The translations under genes were made by a program, and so were the position numbers. A DNA stretch of 46,768 bases, from NCBI RefSeq assembly GCF_000471625.1, contig NZ_AUSW01000022.1, forward strand, positions 1-46,768. The letters run 5' to 3'. Below the pieces are notes generated by a model. The model did no database searches and was not told where the DNA came from. It saw nothing but the letters and a program-made list of their open reading frames with translations. Positions 26,298 through 35,070 of the stretch are shown in pieces (position 1 is the first letter of the stretch; each line of letters begins with the position of its first letter). Origin of the DNA: Psychrobacter aquaticus CMS 56. Lineage in GTDB: Bacteria; Pseudomonadota; Gammaproteobacteria; Pseudomonadales; Moraxellaceae.

Positions 26298-27110
26298 ATG
26301 TCAGGGAATAATTCAATGGGTTCTGCGCCCTCATTATTAGATTCAGGCGAAGTAGCATCAAAGGTCTCAGCAAACGGTCTTGATAAACGTATCAGCAGCC
26401 AATCGCTGGTTGATATCATGTATGACGGTTTTTATTTGGTGTTTTTACTACGCAATCACTATTTCAGTACCGAGCCGCGCAAATTTCGCCAAAAAATATA
26501 TGACTTTTTAGACAAATTTGAGATCAATGCTCGTAAAAGAGGGTTTTTGTCAGAAGATATTCATGAAGCCAAATATGCCTATTGTGCATTGATTGACGAA
26601 ACCATCATGACGTCGCAGGAGCCGATGTTCCAAACGCTAAAAGATGCATGGGAGCTGAATCCTCTGCAATTGGATTTGTTTGGCTCACAAATCGCGGGTA
26701 ATGAATTTTTTGAGCGCTTAGATGGTTTGCGTGAGCAAGGTGAGAAGCGTCTGCCTGCTTTAGAAGTCTATCATTATGCTATGCTGCTTGGCTTTCAAGG
26801 AAAGTATCGTTTAGAAGCGCCTGAAAAGATTCGCTACCTGATCGCGCGCTTGGGTGATGAGATTGAGCATCTACGCGGCAATAAAAATGAATTTTCACCA
26901 TTTTGGGCGATTCCCGATCAAATCAAACATACGCTGACGAGCGAAACGCCACTATGGATTATACTTGTAGTAATCGCAGTGTTGTTGACGGCGATATTTG
27001 CAACCATGTGGCAGGTTACCAATCGTTTTTCTGACAATCAACTCTCAGCATATGACCATGTGATTCAAGAAAATAAAGAACAAGCCCATATTTCTATTTT
27101 CTTACCTTAG
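26298..27110 (+). CDS. tssL: TssL (DotU), short T6SS membrane-complex protein
   Basis: This 270-residue protein has the DotU cytoplasmic domain (about 30-205), with RKFRQKIYDFLDKFE, YAYCALIDETIM and YRLEAPEKIR. A single C-terminal membrane helix (about 215-240) and a short periplasmic tail follow. It has no fused OmpA peptidoglycan-binding domain; the separate OmpA-like protein at 14908 may supply that function. It is the last gene of the rightward arm; AGGAACAG precedes the ATG. Confidence 0.93.
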   Translation: MSGNNSMGSAPSLLDSGEVASKVSANGLDKRISSQSLVDIMYDGFYLVFLLRNHYFSTEPRKFRQKIYDFLDKFEINARKRGFLSEDIHEAKYAYCALIDETIMTSQEPMFQTLKDAWELNPLQLDLFGSQIAGNEFFERLDGLREQGEKRLPALEVYHYAMLLGFQGKYRLEAPEKIRYLIARLGDEIEHLRGNKNEFSPFWAIPDQIKHTLTSETPLWIILVVIAVLLTAIFATMWQVTNRFSDNQLSAYDHVIQENKEQAHISIFLP

Positions 27111-27144
27111 TTGCTACTACAGTTATTTCAAAACGAAGAAAGAC

Positions 27145-27283
27145 ATAGTTGAAATACTTTAAAATTGCTACAGTGCTGCTGGTGTAGATTTTTTGCAGCC
27201 TCTGGCAGCAACGGCACAGCAAGCAAGAAAAAGTTGCACCAGCAGTACGTACTGTATCGATATTACTTTTCACCGACTATAGT
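27145..27283 (+). repeat. Dispersed hairpin-forming intergenic repeat, copy 1
   Basis: This element of about 139 bases starts ATAGTTGAAATACTTTAAA and ends with TTTTCACCGACTAT. The same element occurs in inverse orientation at 43687-43820. Its two halves are imperfect inverted copies (TACAG..TGCTGGTG against CACCAGCA..CTGTA), so the transcript or single strand would fold into a long hairpin. It is non-coding. It resembles a MITE or REP-type element; mobility is not shown. The following 27284-27427 contains no recognisable feature. Confidence 0.8.
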
Positions 27284-27427
27284 TAAAAAGCAGTTCTACT
27301 GATATAAATTTATCCCAGCAGAACTGCATTTTCATGTGAATCTACTAAAGCAAGAGGGTTTACCGTTAGCGAAGCGCTATTTAATTTACATAAAGCAATT
27401 CATATAAACTGTAGAAATGACAACCAT

Positions 27428-27455
27428 AAAAAAACCCCCATCAAAGTGATGAGGG
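27428..27455 (-). terminator. Terminator of the tRNA-Asn transcript
   Basis: On the minus strand, CCCTCATCA pairs with TGATGGGGG (one G-U) around a three-base loop, followed by seven T. It lies 57 bases downstream of the tRNA-Asn end. Confidence 0.8.
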
Positions 27456-27512
27456 TCTTGGCAAATGCCATAATTGAATCTAAGGTGACTCAAAGAATTT
27501 ACGACTAAAATG

Positions 27513-27588
27513 TGGCTCTCCAACCTGGGCTCGAACCAGGGACACACGGATTAACAGTCCGTTGCTCTACCAACTGAGCTATTGGAGA
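27513..27588 (-). tRNA. tRNA-Asn (GTT)
   Basis: This is a 76-base cloverleaf on the minus strand. Acceptor TCTCCAA pairs with TTGGAGA, the D arm contains AGCTCAGTTGGTAGAGC, the anticodon stem-loop is ACGGA-CTGTTAA-TCCGT with anticodon GTT, the T arm is CCTGG-TTCGAGC-CCAGG, discriminator G, and CCA is encoded. No partial copy lies nearby, so it shows no sign of integration. Confidence 0.96.
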
Positions 27589-27777
27589 ATAAGCTGTAAG
27601 TATCTAACCTCTTACAACGAGCCTTAGCAGCCTCTAACGAGTTCTTACTAAGTGGGGCGTATTCTAGCAAAGATAAGAAATACGTCAAGCGTTTTTTTGC
27701 ATAATGAGTAAAATTTATCGTTTTAATGACGTAATAGAAGGTTTTTGCCAACACATAACTAAAGCATTCACAAGAAA

Positions 27778-27802
27778 ACGCCCCATAAATCACATGGGGC
27801 GT
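27778..27802. terminator. Hairpin terminator after the aminotransferase gene
   Basis: ACGCCCCAT pairs with ATGGGGCGT around a seven-base loop. On the minus strand it is followed by TTTTC, 44 bases past the aminotransferase stop. Confidence 0.65.
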
Positions 27803-27845
27803 CTTTATTTATCAAAACACTTTTAGACCAATTGCTCGTTAGAAG

Positions 27846-29048
27846 TTATTCAGCAACGTCCAAATCAGCAACCGCTCTTTCGATACGCGACAGTGCGTCC
27901 TTTAGCGTGGCTTCATCGGTTGCGTAAGAGATGCGCATGTAGCCGCCTAAACCGAATGCATCACCAGGTACCACTGCAACGCCAACTTTATCTAATAACC
28001 ATTCTGAAAATTCTGTACAAGACGAGAGACCAGCGGCTTTGATCAGCGGTTTGATGTCTGGGTATACGTAGAATGCGCCATCAGGACGCAGGCAAGTAAT
28101 GCCTTTAATGGCATTCAAACCATCAACGACAAGGTCACAACGTTTTTCAAATGCCGCTACCATTGGTTCTAGTACGCTTTGATCACCACTAATAGCGACT
28201 TCTGCAGCGACTTGACTGATAGAGGTTGGGCATGACGTTGATTGTGATTGTACTTTTTTCATTGCACCGATTAACTTAGCAGGGCCACCCGCATAACCGA
28301 TACGCCAGCCTGTCATCGCGTAGGCTTTAGAGACGCCGTTTAAAATAATTGCACGGTCTTTAAGCTCAGGCGCGGCATTCAAGATATTGTAGAATTTATC
28401 ACCCGTCCAACGAATGTGCTCGTACATATCGTCTGAGGCCACATAGACTTGTGGGTGCTTTTTCAGCACTTCAGCGATGGCTTTTAACTCATCTAGCGTA
28501 TAAATCATACCCGTTGGGTTAGAAGGACTGTTTAATACCAACATTTTGGTTTTATCAGTAATAGCCGCTTCTAACTGCTCAGCGGTGATTTTGAAGTCTT
28601 GCTCAGCAGGGCATTTGACGATGACTGGCACGCCTTCTGCGATGATAACCATGTCAGGATAGCTGACCCAATACGGCGCTGGAATAATAACTTCATCACC
28701 TGGATTGATAAACGCTTGGGCAAGGTTAAAGAATGATTGCTTACCACCGACCGATACCAAGATTTCATTCGGCTCATAGCTGATATCATTGTCGCGCTTG
28801 AACTTCTCAATGATGGCTTTTTTGAGCTCTGGCGTACCATCAACAGCAGTGTACTTGGTAAAGCCATTATTGATTGCTTCAATGGCTGCTTTTTTGATAT
28901 GTTCAGGTGTATCAAAGTCAGGTTCGCCAGCGCCTAGACCGATAATGTCTTTTCCTGCGGCTTTTAGCTCTTTGGCTTTATTGGTAATCGCTAGCGTAGG
29001 TGATGGCTTGATGCTGTTGACGCGGTCTGACAGTTGCAACTCGCTCAT
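27846..29048 (-). CDS. Class I PLP-dependent aspartate aminotransferase
   Basis: This 400-residue enzyme is of the I-gamma aspartate aminotransferase type, which moves the amino group of aspartate to 2-oxoglutarate. It has an N-terminal substrate loop (LGAGEPDFDTP), LNSPSNPTGMIY for cofactor binding, the lysine that holds PLP (K241 in NGVSKAYAMTGWRIGYAGG), and the C-terminal GYMRISYA arginine for the substrate carboxylate. AAAGGATC precedes the ATG. Some members also act on prephenate or aromatic substrates, so the exact specificity is open. It is a single gene between tRNA-Asn and the lipid operon. The 364-base gap from 29049 to 29412 contains the divergent promoters and otherwise no gene I can support. 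Confidence 0.9.
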   Translation of the reverse strand: MSELQLSDRVNSIKPSPTLAITNKAKELKAAGKDIIGLGAGEPDFDTPEHIKKAAIEAINNGFTKYTAVDGTPELKKAIIEKFKRDNDISYEPNEILVSVGGKQSFFNLAQAFINPGDEVIIPAPYWVSYPDMVIIAEGVPVIVKCPAEQDFKITAEQLEAAITDKTKMLVLNSPSNPTGMIYTLDELKAIAEVLKKHPQVYVASDDMYEHIRWTGDKFYNILNAAPELKDRAIILNGVSKAYAMTGWRIGYAGGPAKLIGAMKKVQSQSTSCPTSISQVAAEVAISGDQSVLEPMVAAFEKRCDLVVDGLNAIKGITCLRPDGAFYVYPDIKPLIKAAGLSSCTEFSEWLLDKVGVAVVPGDAFGLGGYMRISYATDEATLKDALSRIERAVADLDVAE

Positions 29049-29412
29049 AAGAGATCCTTTTTTATGTGGTGATGAGAGTGGTGAAAATATAGGTAATTTT
29101 CTTTTTGCATTGTAGCATGCGGTTATTAAGCTGTCTTATAGAGGTAGTAACAGAGAATGACGAATCCATCGGATAGATTCAGTCGATAAATAATTGCGAA
29201 ACCACAACAATAAATCAATGGCCTTACGCTATCATTGTTTAGATTTAATAAATAAAATGAATGATCCCTTAATAAAATACAATGAATACTATCAGGCTTA
29301 TAAAAAGAACAATCAGTCGCACATAAAGAACAATGGCTCATTGAAAATTTGCATGAATGGGAAATTTTTTACCACAACTTTTTGACTAAAAATGACTAAA
29401 AGGACGTTTACG

Positions 29413-30150
29413 ATGACAGATTCTCCCAAAAAACTACATATCCTCATTACTGGCGCAACTTCTGGTATTGGGTATCAATTAACAAAAGATTATCTGCTAG
29501 AAGGCCATCATGTGTATGCCGTCGGTCGTGATGATGGAGCCTTGGCCGAACTCAAATCATTGGGAGCCGAAACCATTGAGTTGGATTTGATGGATCGTGA
29601 CAAGGTGATCGAAGCTTTTAACGAAATCGAAGTGGTGGATTTGGCGATTTGTGGCGCGGGTATGTGTGAATATTTGGACATGCCAAACTTTGATAGTGCG
29701 TCGTTTATGAAGGTCATGTCAGTAAATATGGGTACGTTAGCACATGCCATCGAAGGCGTGTTGCCAAAGCTAATCGCCTCAAAAGGCCGTTTAGTAGGTA
29801 TTGGTTCAGCCTCTGCTTATGTGCCGTTTGCCCGTGCTGAAGCTTATGGCAGCTCAAAGGCCGCCATTCATTATCTGATGAAAACTTTACAGATTAGCTT
29901 AGCAGAGAATGATGTGTCAGTTAGCTTAGTCGTGCCTGGTTTTGTCGAAACTCCAATGACCAAACAGAACGATTTTCCTATGCCATTTATCCAAACACCA
30001 GAGCAGGCGAGTCAGGCCATTCGTAATGGTATAAAAAACGGCCATGACGTGATCGAATTTCCCAAAAAACTCACCTTACCGTTAAAGGCGCTGGGTACAT
30101 TGCCAGATTTGGTTTGGCAGCAGGTCAGTGGAAAGCTTAATAAAAAATAG
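29413..30150 (+). CDS. Short-chain dehydrogenase/reductase (lipid operon gene 1)
   Basis: The ATG at 29413 is chosen over one at 29392 because AAAAGGA lies nine bases in front of it. The 245-residue protein is a classical SDR: cofactor motif TGATSGIG (13-20), ICGAG in place of NNAG (about 79-83), catalytic serine 132 or 134, and Y145-x3-K149 in YGSSK. It heads a set of five genes in the same order as lipid-modification operons of many proteobacteria, in which an SDR precedes an amine-oxidase-like protein, DUF1365 and a cyclopropane-synthase-like methyltransferase. The substrate is not known; a fatty-acyl or modified-lipid intermediate is likely. Confidence 0.88.
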   Translation: MTDSPKKLHILITGATSGIGYQLTKDYLLEGHHVYAVGRDDGALAELKSLGAETIELDLMDRDKVIEAFNEIEVVDLAICGAGMCEYLDMPNFDSASFMKVMSVNMGTLAHAIEGVLPKLIASKGRLVGIGSASAYVPFARAEAYGSSKAAIHYLMKTLQISLAENDVSVSLVVPGFVETPMTKQNDFPMPFIQTPEQASQAIRNGIKNGHDVIEFPKKLTLPLKALGTLPDLVWQQVSGKLNKK

Positions 30151-30223
30151 CCCATCATCGTCATCAAAAACATAGTCTACTAAAGAAAATAGTCCACTAA
30201 AGAAAATAGAAAGGAATCCTTTT

Positions 30224-31933
30224 ATGCCGTTTATTCGCCTCAAGCGTGCAAGCAAGCAACCAACAGTCGAAGAAAATAGCAGCAATGCAAAAATTTCTGA
30301 CGATACTCAAACTAAAAAGCGTATTGCGATCATCGGTTCGGGTGTGTCAGGATTAACTTGCGCGCATTATCTTGTGGCGCAACATGACGTGACGGTGTTT
30401 GAGGCCAATGATTATATCGGCGGTCACGTAAATACCATTGATGTGACGTTGCAAGATGGCAAAAAAGCCAAAAGTAGCAAAGTAGAAAGTAGTGCAATAG
30501 ACACAGGTTTTATTGTGTTTAATGAGCGTACCTACCCCAACTTTTTTCGCCTGCTTTATGATCTAAAAGTCCCATTTCAAGCGACTGATATGAGCTTTTC
30601 GGTAAAGAATACAGCGCGTCATTTTGAATACAATGGTCATACGCTTAACACATTATTATCGCAGCGTAAAAATGTTCTCAATCCTAAGTTTTGGCAATTT
30701 ATCAAAGATGTCTTACGATTTAATAAACACATCAAGCAGCTACGTCAGGACTATGAAACTGCTCGCGCGCAAGGCCAAGACGTCAGCGCCTTCACTGAGC
30801 AAACACTCGGTGGCTATCTCGCCGAAAAACGTTACGGTAAGTTGTTTGTAGATAACTATCTGTTGCCGATGGTTTCTGCGATTTGGTCAACCAGTCTGAG
30901 CGACGTGCAAGATTTTCCCTTGGTGTTTTTTGCTCAGTTTTTTGACAACCATGGTTTGCTCGATGTGGTTAACCGTCCACAGTGGTTTACTATCAAGGGT
31001 GGCTCAAAACAGTATGTCAATAAGTTGGTAACTCGCTTTGTCAAAGCTGGCGGTGATATACAGGTAGATTGCCCCGTGCAGTCTGTGATTCGTGATGCTA
31101 AGCTTGATAATGTGACAGTAACGATTCAGGATAAAAATAGCATTAATGGTGGGTCTGAAAATCGAGTATTTGATGAGGTTATTTTTGCTTGTCACGCCGA
31201 TACTGCACTTAACATTCTAAAAGATGCCAGTGTAGAGGAAACGGAAGTGCTGAGTCATTTCCGCTTTACCAAAAATACAGCCGTTCTTCATACCGACACC
31301 AGTGTGTTACCCAAAAAGCCATTGGCATGGGCAAGCTGGAACTATTTGATAGACGAGGATTCTGCTGGCAAAGACGGCACCCAAACCAAGCCTGAAGACA
31401 CGCAATCGCCCGAAAAACCGGTGCTGACTTATCATATGAATATTTTGCAACGACTCACCAAAAACCATAACTATCTAGTCACCCTCAACCAAGATATCAA
31501 TGACAAGCAAGTCATCAAGAGTATTGATTACAGTCATCCAGTTTTTGATCAAGCAATGATAGCCGCTCAAACCAAGTGGACAAGTATTTCTGGTAATGGC
31601 TTGCACACGCATTTCTGCGGGGCTTATTGGTTTAATGGTTTCCATGAAGATGGGGTGCGCAGTGGGTTGCGTGTGTGTCAAGCACTAGGGCATAGTATTG
31701 ATATAAAGGATGACGTTGATCCGATTCATCTGCCGGATGCTGATAGCGCTCATACGCCATTTCGCTACAAGGATTTACCTATTAAAGCAGATATCAAACT
31801 GCGCAAATTGAATCAACGTCAAGTGACGACTGCGACCACCAATCAGGAGCTGATCGAGTACATTGAGCAGTTACAAACTTCTCCGAGCATAAAGCAAAAG
31901 CGCGGATTATTTGGCAGTCGTAGAAACAAATGA
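30224..31933 (+). CDS. FAD-dependent amine-oxidase-like oxidoreductase (lipid operon gene 2)
   Basis: This 569-residue flavoprotein has a Rossmann start after a 32-residue lead: KRIAIIGSGVSGL with G38, G40 and G43, then VTVFEANDYIGGHVNTI. It also has AIDTGFIVFNERTYPNF, SAIWSTSLSDVQDFP and a C-terminal FCGAYWFNGFHEDGVRSGL that closes the FAD site. It belongs to the group annotated as predicted NAD/FAD-binding proteins next to DUF1365 and CFA synthase, probably desaturating or oxidising a membrane lipid. It is longer than usual because of a Glu/Pro-rich insertion (about 375-395) and an extended C-terminus. It begins 73 bases after the SDR. Confidence 0.85.
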   Translation: MPFIRLKRASKQPTVEENSSNAKISDDTQTKKRIAIIGSGVSGLTCAHYLVAQHDVTVFEANDYIGGHVNTIDVTLQDGKKAKSSKVESSAIDTGFIVFNERTYPNFFRLLYDLKVPFQATDMSFSVKNTARHFEYNGHTLNTLLSQRKNVLNPKFWQFIKDVLRFNKHIKQLRQDYETARAQGQDVSAFTEQTLGGYLAEKRYGKLFVDNYLLPMVSAIWSTSLSDVQDFPLVFFAQFFDNHGLLDVVNRPQWFTIKGGSKQYVNKLVTRFVKAGGDIQVDCPVQSVIRDAKLDNVTVTIQDKNSINGGSENRVFDEVIFACHADTALNILKDASVEETEVLSHFRFTKNTAVLHTDTSVLPKKPLAWASWNYLIDEDSAGKDGTQTKPEDTQSPEKPVLTYHMNILQRLTKNHNYLVTLNQDINDKQVIKSIDYSHPVFDQAMIAAQTKWTSISGNGLHTHFCGAYWFNGFHEDGVRSGLRVCQALGHSIDIKDDVDPIHLPDADSAHTPFRYKDLPIKADIKLRKLNQRQVTTATTNQELIEYIEQLQTSPSIKQKRGLFGSRRNK

Positions 31934-31974
31934 TGTTGTCATAAAAATAAATCAACCCCAACGAAGAGCGTGCT

Positions 31975-32946
31975 ATGCCTATCAAAGAAGAGTCGTCTAA
32001 TAGCTTCTTACAGCATCAATTATTCCATGGCACAACATGGCACAGTCGGCTGTTGCCAAATATACATAAATTCGTTTATCCATATCGCTATTGGGGCGTC
32101 AATATTAGTGCCTTGGCGGCAGGACAGACACTTCCTGAAGTCAGCGTGGCAACTTCTAGTAAACATAAAATTTTAGGGAAATTGCCGTTATTTTCAGCGA
32201 AGAGAAAGGCATTACAGCAGTTTTGTCCTGATGATTATTTGCAGGATTTTAATAGCCTAAGTAAAAATAACGATGTAAATAACCTCAATAATAAAGAAGA
32301 CGGATTGAATAGCTTTCAAGCACTTAACCATCGTTTACACCAAGTATTTACTGACCATACTGGTAGCGCGCCAACAGGTGATATGCTTGGATTGCTGGTT
32401 TGCCGTAATGCTGGCCTGTATTTTAGCCCGGTGAATTTTTATATTGGTTTTGATAACCAGCAGACACCGACTCATTTATTGGCTGAGGTTTCCAATACGC
32501 CATGGAACAAACGCCATTATTATGGATTTTTACTCAATGGGACGGACACTGAGCTTTGTCATGACAAAAATTTTCATGTATCACCCTTTAATCCTATCGA
32601 CCAGTTATATCGTTGGCAAGTGACCATAAAGAACACAACGAAAAACGAGATGGAGAGCCAGCTAGATAACGGTTTGCAGGTTCGTATTGCGATTGATATC
32701 AGCGATGAGCGCGGTGACGTGTTAAAAACTGGCATAAAAATGGCTGGCGTGCCAATGACGGATACATCTGTTCGTGACAGCTTGCAGAAAAATCCGCTGA
32801 TGAATTTGACGTCTGTAACGCGTATCTATTGGCATGCGTTTAAGCTCTATGCGATCAAAAAAGTGCCCTATATCAATTATGATGAAAAGCTAGCCGACAG
32901 TCAGCAGCAAACAAAAGCACTCAAAAAGACAGGCTTTGACGATTAA
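31975..32946 (+). CDS. DUF1365 protein (lipid operon gene 3)
   Basis: This 323-residue protein shows the DUF1365 pattern: an N-terminal HGTTWHSRLLPNIHKFVYPYRYW, a central FSPVNFYIGFD (family FNPxSFY), WNKRHYYGFLL, and KNFHVSPFNP as the family's KxFHVSPF motif. The Asn/Lys-rich loop at about 90-110 is an insertion. The function of DUF1365 is unknown, but it nearly always accompanies the flavoprotein and the methyltransferase encoded on either side here. It lies 41 bases from the gene before and 66 from the gene after. Confidence 0.87.
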   Translation: MPIKEESSNSFLQHQLFHGTTWHSRLLPNIHKFVYPYRYWGVNISALAAGQTLPEVSVATSSKHKILGKLPLFSAKRKALQQFCPDDYLQDFNSLSKNNDVNNLNNKEDGLNSFQALNHRLHQVFTDHTGSAPTGDMLGLLVCRNAGLYFSPVNFYIGFDNQQTPTHLLAEVSNTPWNKRHYYGFLLNGTDTELCHDKNFHVSPFNPIDQLYRWQVTIKNTTKNEMESQLDNGLQVRIAIDISDERGDVLKTGIKMAGVPMTDTSVRDSLQKNPLMNLTSVTRIYWHAFKLYAIKKVPYINYDEKLADSQQQTKALKKTGFDD

Positions 32947-33012
32947 AAATTCAGAAAATTTCGTAATTTTAACCCCTCAAATTTAGAGAACTTAGACAAG
33001 GATAAATACACG

Positions 33013-34485
33013 ATGCCAGCACGACCGACCGACCGAGCACCAGTCTCAACATTAGAAAAATTGACGGCACGAATGAATAAAACAGTCAATGAGAGCGTTA
33101 TCTTGCAACCAGTGGGTAATGGTGTCAATCACTTAGCAAGAAAACTTATCTTTCGCGCTTTGACACATATTCAGTTTGGTAGCCTCACTATTATCGAAGC
33201 ATTTGACGAGCAGTCATCTTATACACGTCGTTTTGGTAGCCAATCTACAGAGACCAAGAGTAGCTCGGCAGTCGGTCGACATCCATTGCAGGTAACGTTG
33301 ACAATCCATGATCGTACGGTTTATCGTCAATTGCTGCTTGGCGGCTCTATTGCGCTAGCAGATAGCTATATCAATGGTGAGTGGGAAACAGATGATTTGA
33401 CTGGATTGATTCGCTTGGCGGCTCGCAACTTGGCAGTGTTGAACAAACTGGAGAATCGTTTTGCTGGCGTGAGCAAAGCATTTGAGAAAGCAAAGCACCA
33501 GCTACGCAGCAATGATAAATCTGGTGCCAAGTCCAATATATTGGCGCATTATGATTTGGGTAATGACATGTACCAGCGTTTTTTGGACGACACGATGATG
33601 TATTCATCGGCGGTATATCGTACGCCAGATGTGTCGCTCAGTGAGGCGCAGCAGCATAAATTGGCGCTTATTTGTCAGCGATTGCAACTGACTCCTGAGG
33701 ATCAGGTGATTGAAATCGGCACTGGTTGGGGTGGTTTTGCTATTTATGCTGCCACGCATTATGGCTGCCATGTGACCACCACCACCATATCTGATGCGCA
33801 GTATGATGAGGCACAGCGCCGAGTCGAAGCGGCTGGACTGTCTGATAAGGTCACACTACTTAAGCAAGACTATCGTGAGCTGACAGGCCACTATGACAAA
33901 TTGGTCAGTATCGAGATGATTGAGGCGGTAGGGCACGAGTATTTACCGACTTTCTTTGCTAAGTGTAATAGCTTGCTCAAACCCACAGGATTGATGGTAC
34001 TGCAAGCGATTACCTTTAATGACCAAAATTATCAAGAATACGTAAATTCAGTCGATTTTATCCAGACGCACATTTTCCCTGGCGGTTGTTTGCTATCAAA
34101 TCAAGAGCTAAATACGCAATTTACTGAGCAGACGGATATGGTCATCAAGCAATTGCATGATTATGGCTTTGATTATGCCCATACATTGCGAGATTGGCGT
34201 GCTGCATTCATGGCACAGCGCGAGGAGATAATAGCACTGGGTTATGATGATGCCTTTATTCGCTTATGGGATTTTTACTTCTGTTACTGTGAAGGTGGTT
34301 TTTTGGAGCGGACGATTGGGGTGGTACAATTGACAGCTGTGAAGCCAAATAATATTGACACGATGCACTTCGCTGATTTGCCGTCTAATGATAGTCTCCA
34401 AGATGTGCAAAGCAGCCATTTGATTGACGATTTGATGCAGGATAACGGTGATTGTACGTGTGGAAACCACACCATGTCTTCATAA
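33013..34485 (+). CDS. Cyclopropane-fatty-acyl-phospholipid synthase family methyltransferase (lipid operon gene 4)
   Basis: This 490-residue protein has an N-terminal lipid-binding domain (about 35-160, GGSIALADSYINGEW) and the SAM-dependent methyltransferase domain. The latter has SNILAHYDLGNDMYQRFLDD, the AdoMet loop EIGTGWGG (234-241), SIEMIEAVGHEY, QAITFNDQNYQEY and FIQTHIFPGGCLLS. The family transfers a methylene or methyl group from SAM to the double bond of membrane acyl chains. It is longer than E. coli Cfa (about 382 residues) and fits the subgroup found with DUF1365 and the flavoprotein, so the product may be a methylated or furan-type chain instead of a simple cyclopropane. A short Cys-containing tail (CTCGN) ends it. 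Confidence 0.88.
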   Translation: MPARPTDRAPVSTLEKLTARMNKTVNESVILQPVGNGVNHLARKLIFRALTHIQFGSLTIIEAFDEQSSYTRRFGSQSTETKSSSAVGRHPLQVTLTIHDRTVYRQLLLGGSIALADSYINGEWETDDLTGLIRLAARNLAVLNKLENRFAGVSKAFEKAKHQLRSNDKSGAKSNILAHYDLGNDMYQRFLDDTMMYSSAVYRTPDVSLSEAQQHKLALICQRLQLTPEDQVIEIGTGWGGFAIYAATHYGCHVTTTTISDAQYDEAQRRVEAAGLSDKVTLLKQDYRELTGHYDKLVSIEMIEAVGHEYLPTFFAKCNSLLKPTGLMVLQAITFNDQNYQEYVNSVDFIQTHIFPGGCLLSNQELNTQFTEQTDMVIKQLHDYGFDYAHTLRDWRAAFMAQREEIIALGYDDAFIRLWDFYFCYCEGGFLERTIGVVQLTAVKPNNIDTMHFADLPSNDSLQDVQSSHLIDDLMQDNGDCTCGNHTMSS

Positions 34486-34522
34486 GCTGTGATCGAAACA
34501 ATCTAAATAAAAGGAGTTTGTT

Positions 34523-34933
34523 ATGGGTTATGTATTTATCTATCTTGCTGCTGTGGTCATATTTTTGGGTATCGATGCGGTTTGGCTCACGACTATGAAA
34601 GGGGCTTTTTATGAGTCGCGTATCGGTCACTTATTGGCTGACGAGCCAAACATGATTGCCGCTGGCGTGTTTTATATGTTCTATGTACTGGCACTATGTA
34701 TATTAATCCTATATCCACAAATCAAAGCGAATGCATCAATTGGCCATATCTTCTTACTCGGTGGCTTAATTGGGCTGATGGCTTATGGCACCTATGACTT
34801 TACTAGCTTAGCTTTATATAAAGGCTTTACATTGGATACAGCATTGGTTGATTTTGCTTGGGGCGGGATTTTGACAGGTTCTGTTAGCGCCATGGTTGCT
34901 TGGCTTGCTTATCGTTTTCACTGGCTGAGTTAA
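34523..34933 (+). CDS. DUF2177 membrane protein (lipid operon gene 5)
   Basis: This 136-residue protein has four membrane helices and typical DUF2177 features: DAVWLTTMKGAFYESRIGHLL near the start, VFYMFYVLAL, and the GLMAYGTYDFTSLALYKGF motif before the last helix. The function is unknown. The family is regularly found at the end of operons with the SDR, flavoprotein, DUF1365 and methyltransferase genes. AAAGGAG precedes the ATG by eight bases. Confidence 0.87.
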   Translation: MGYVFIYLAAVVIFLGIDAVWLTTMKGAFYESRIGHLLADEPNMIAAGVFYMFYVLALCILILYPQIKANASIGHIFLLGGLIGLMAYGTYDFTSLALYKGFTLDTALVDFAWGGILTGSVSAMVAWLAYRFHWLS

Positions 34934-35070
34934 AGCATAAGCGCATCGTCAAGTTATCCATTTAAACAACCCAAACCATCGGTCGGTAGATGACAATTTG
35001 CGCTATGTCGTACGCTACTGTATAAATGATACTCAGAATAAATAAGTATTAGACAATCGTAAGGAACGTT

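Noticed and set aside
27551..27793. An 80-codon open frame overlapping tRNA-Asn
   Set aside because: It runs through the tRNA gene, and its residues are a translation of tRNA sequence.
29262..29267. TGATCC as a sigma-E (ECF) -35 box for the lipid operon
   Set aside because: There is no matching -10 at the right distance, and one hexamer in a gap of this size can occur by chance; kept only as a remark.
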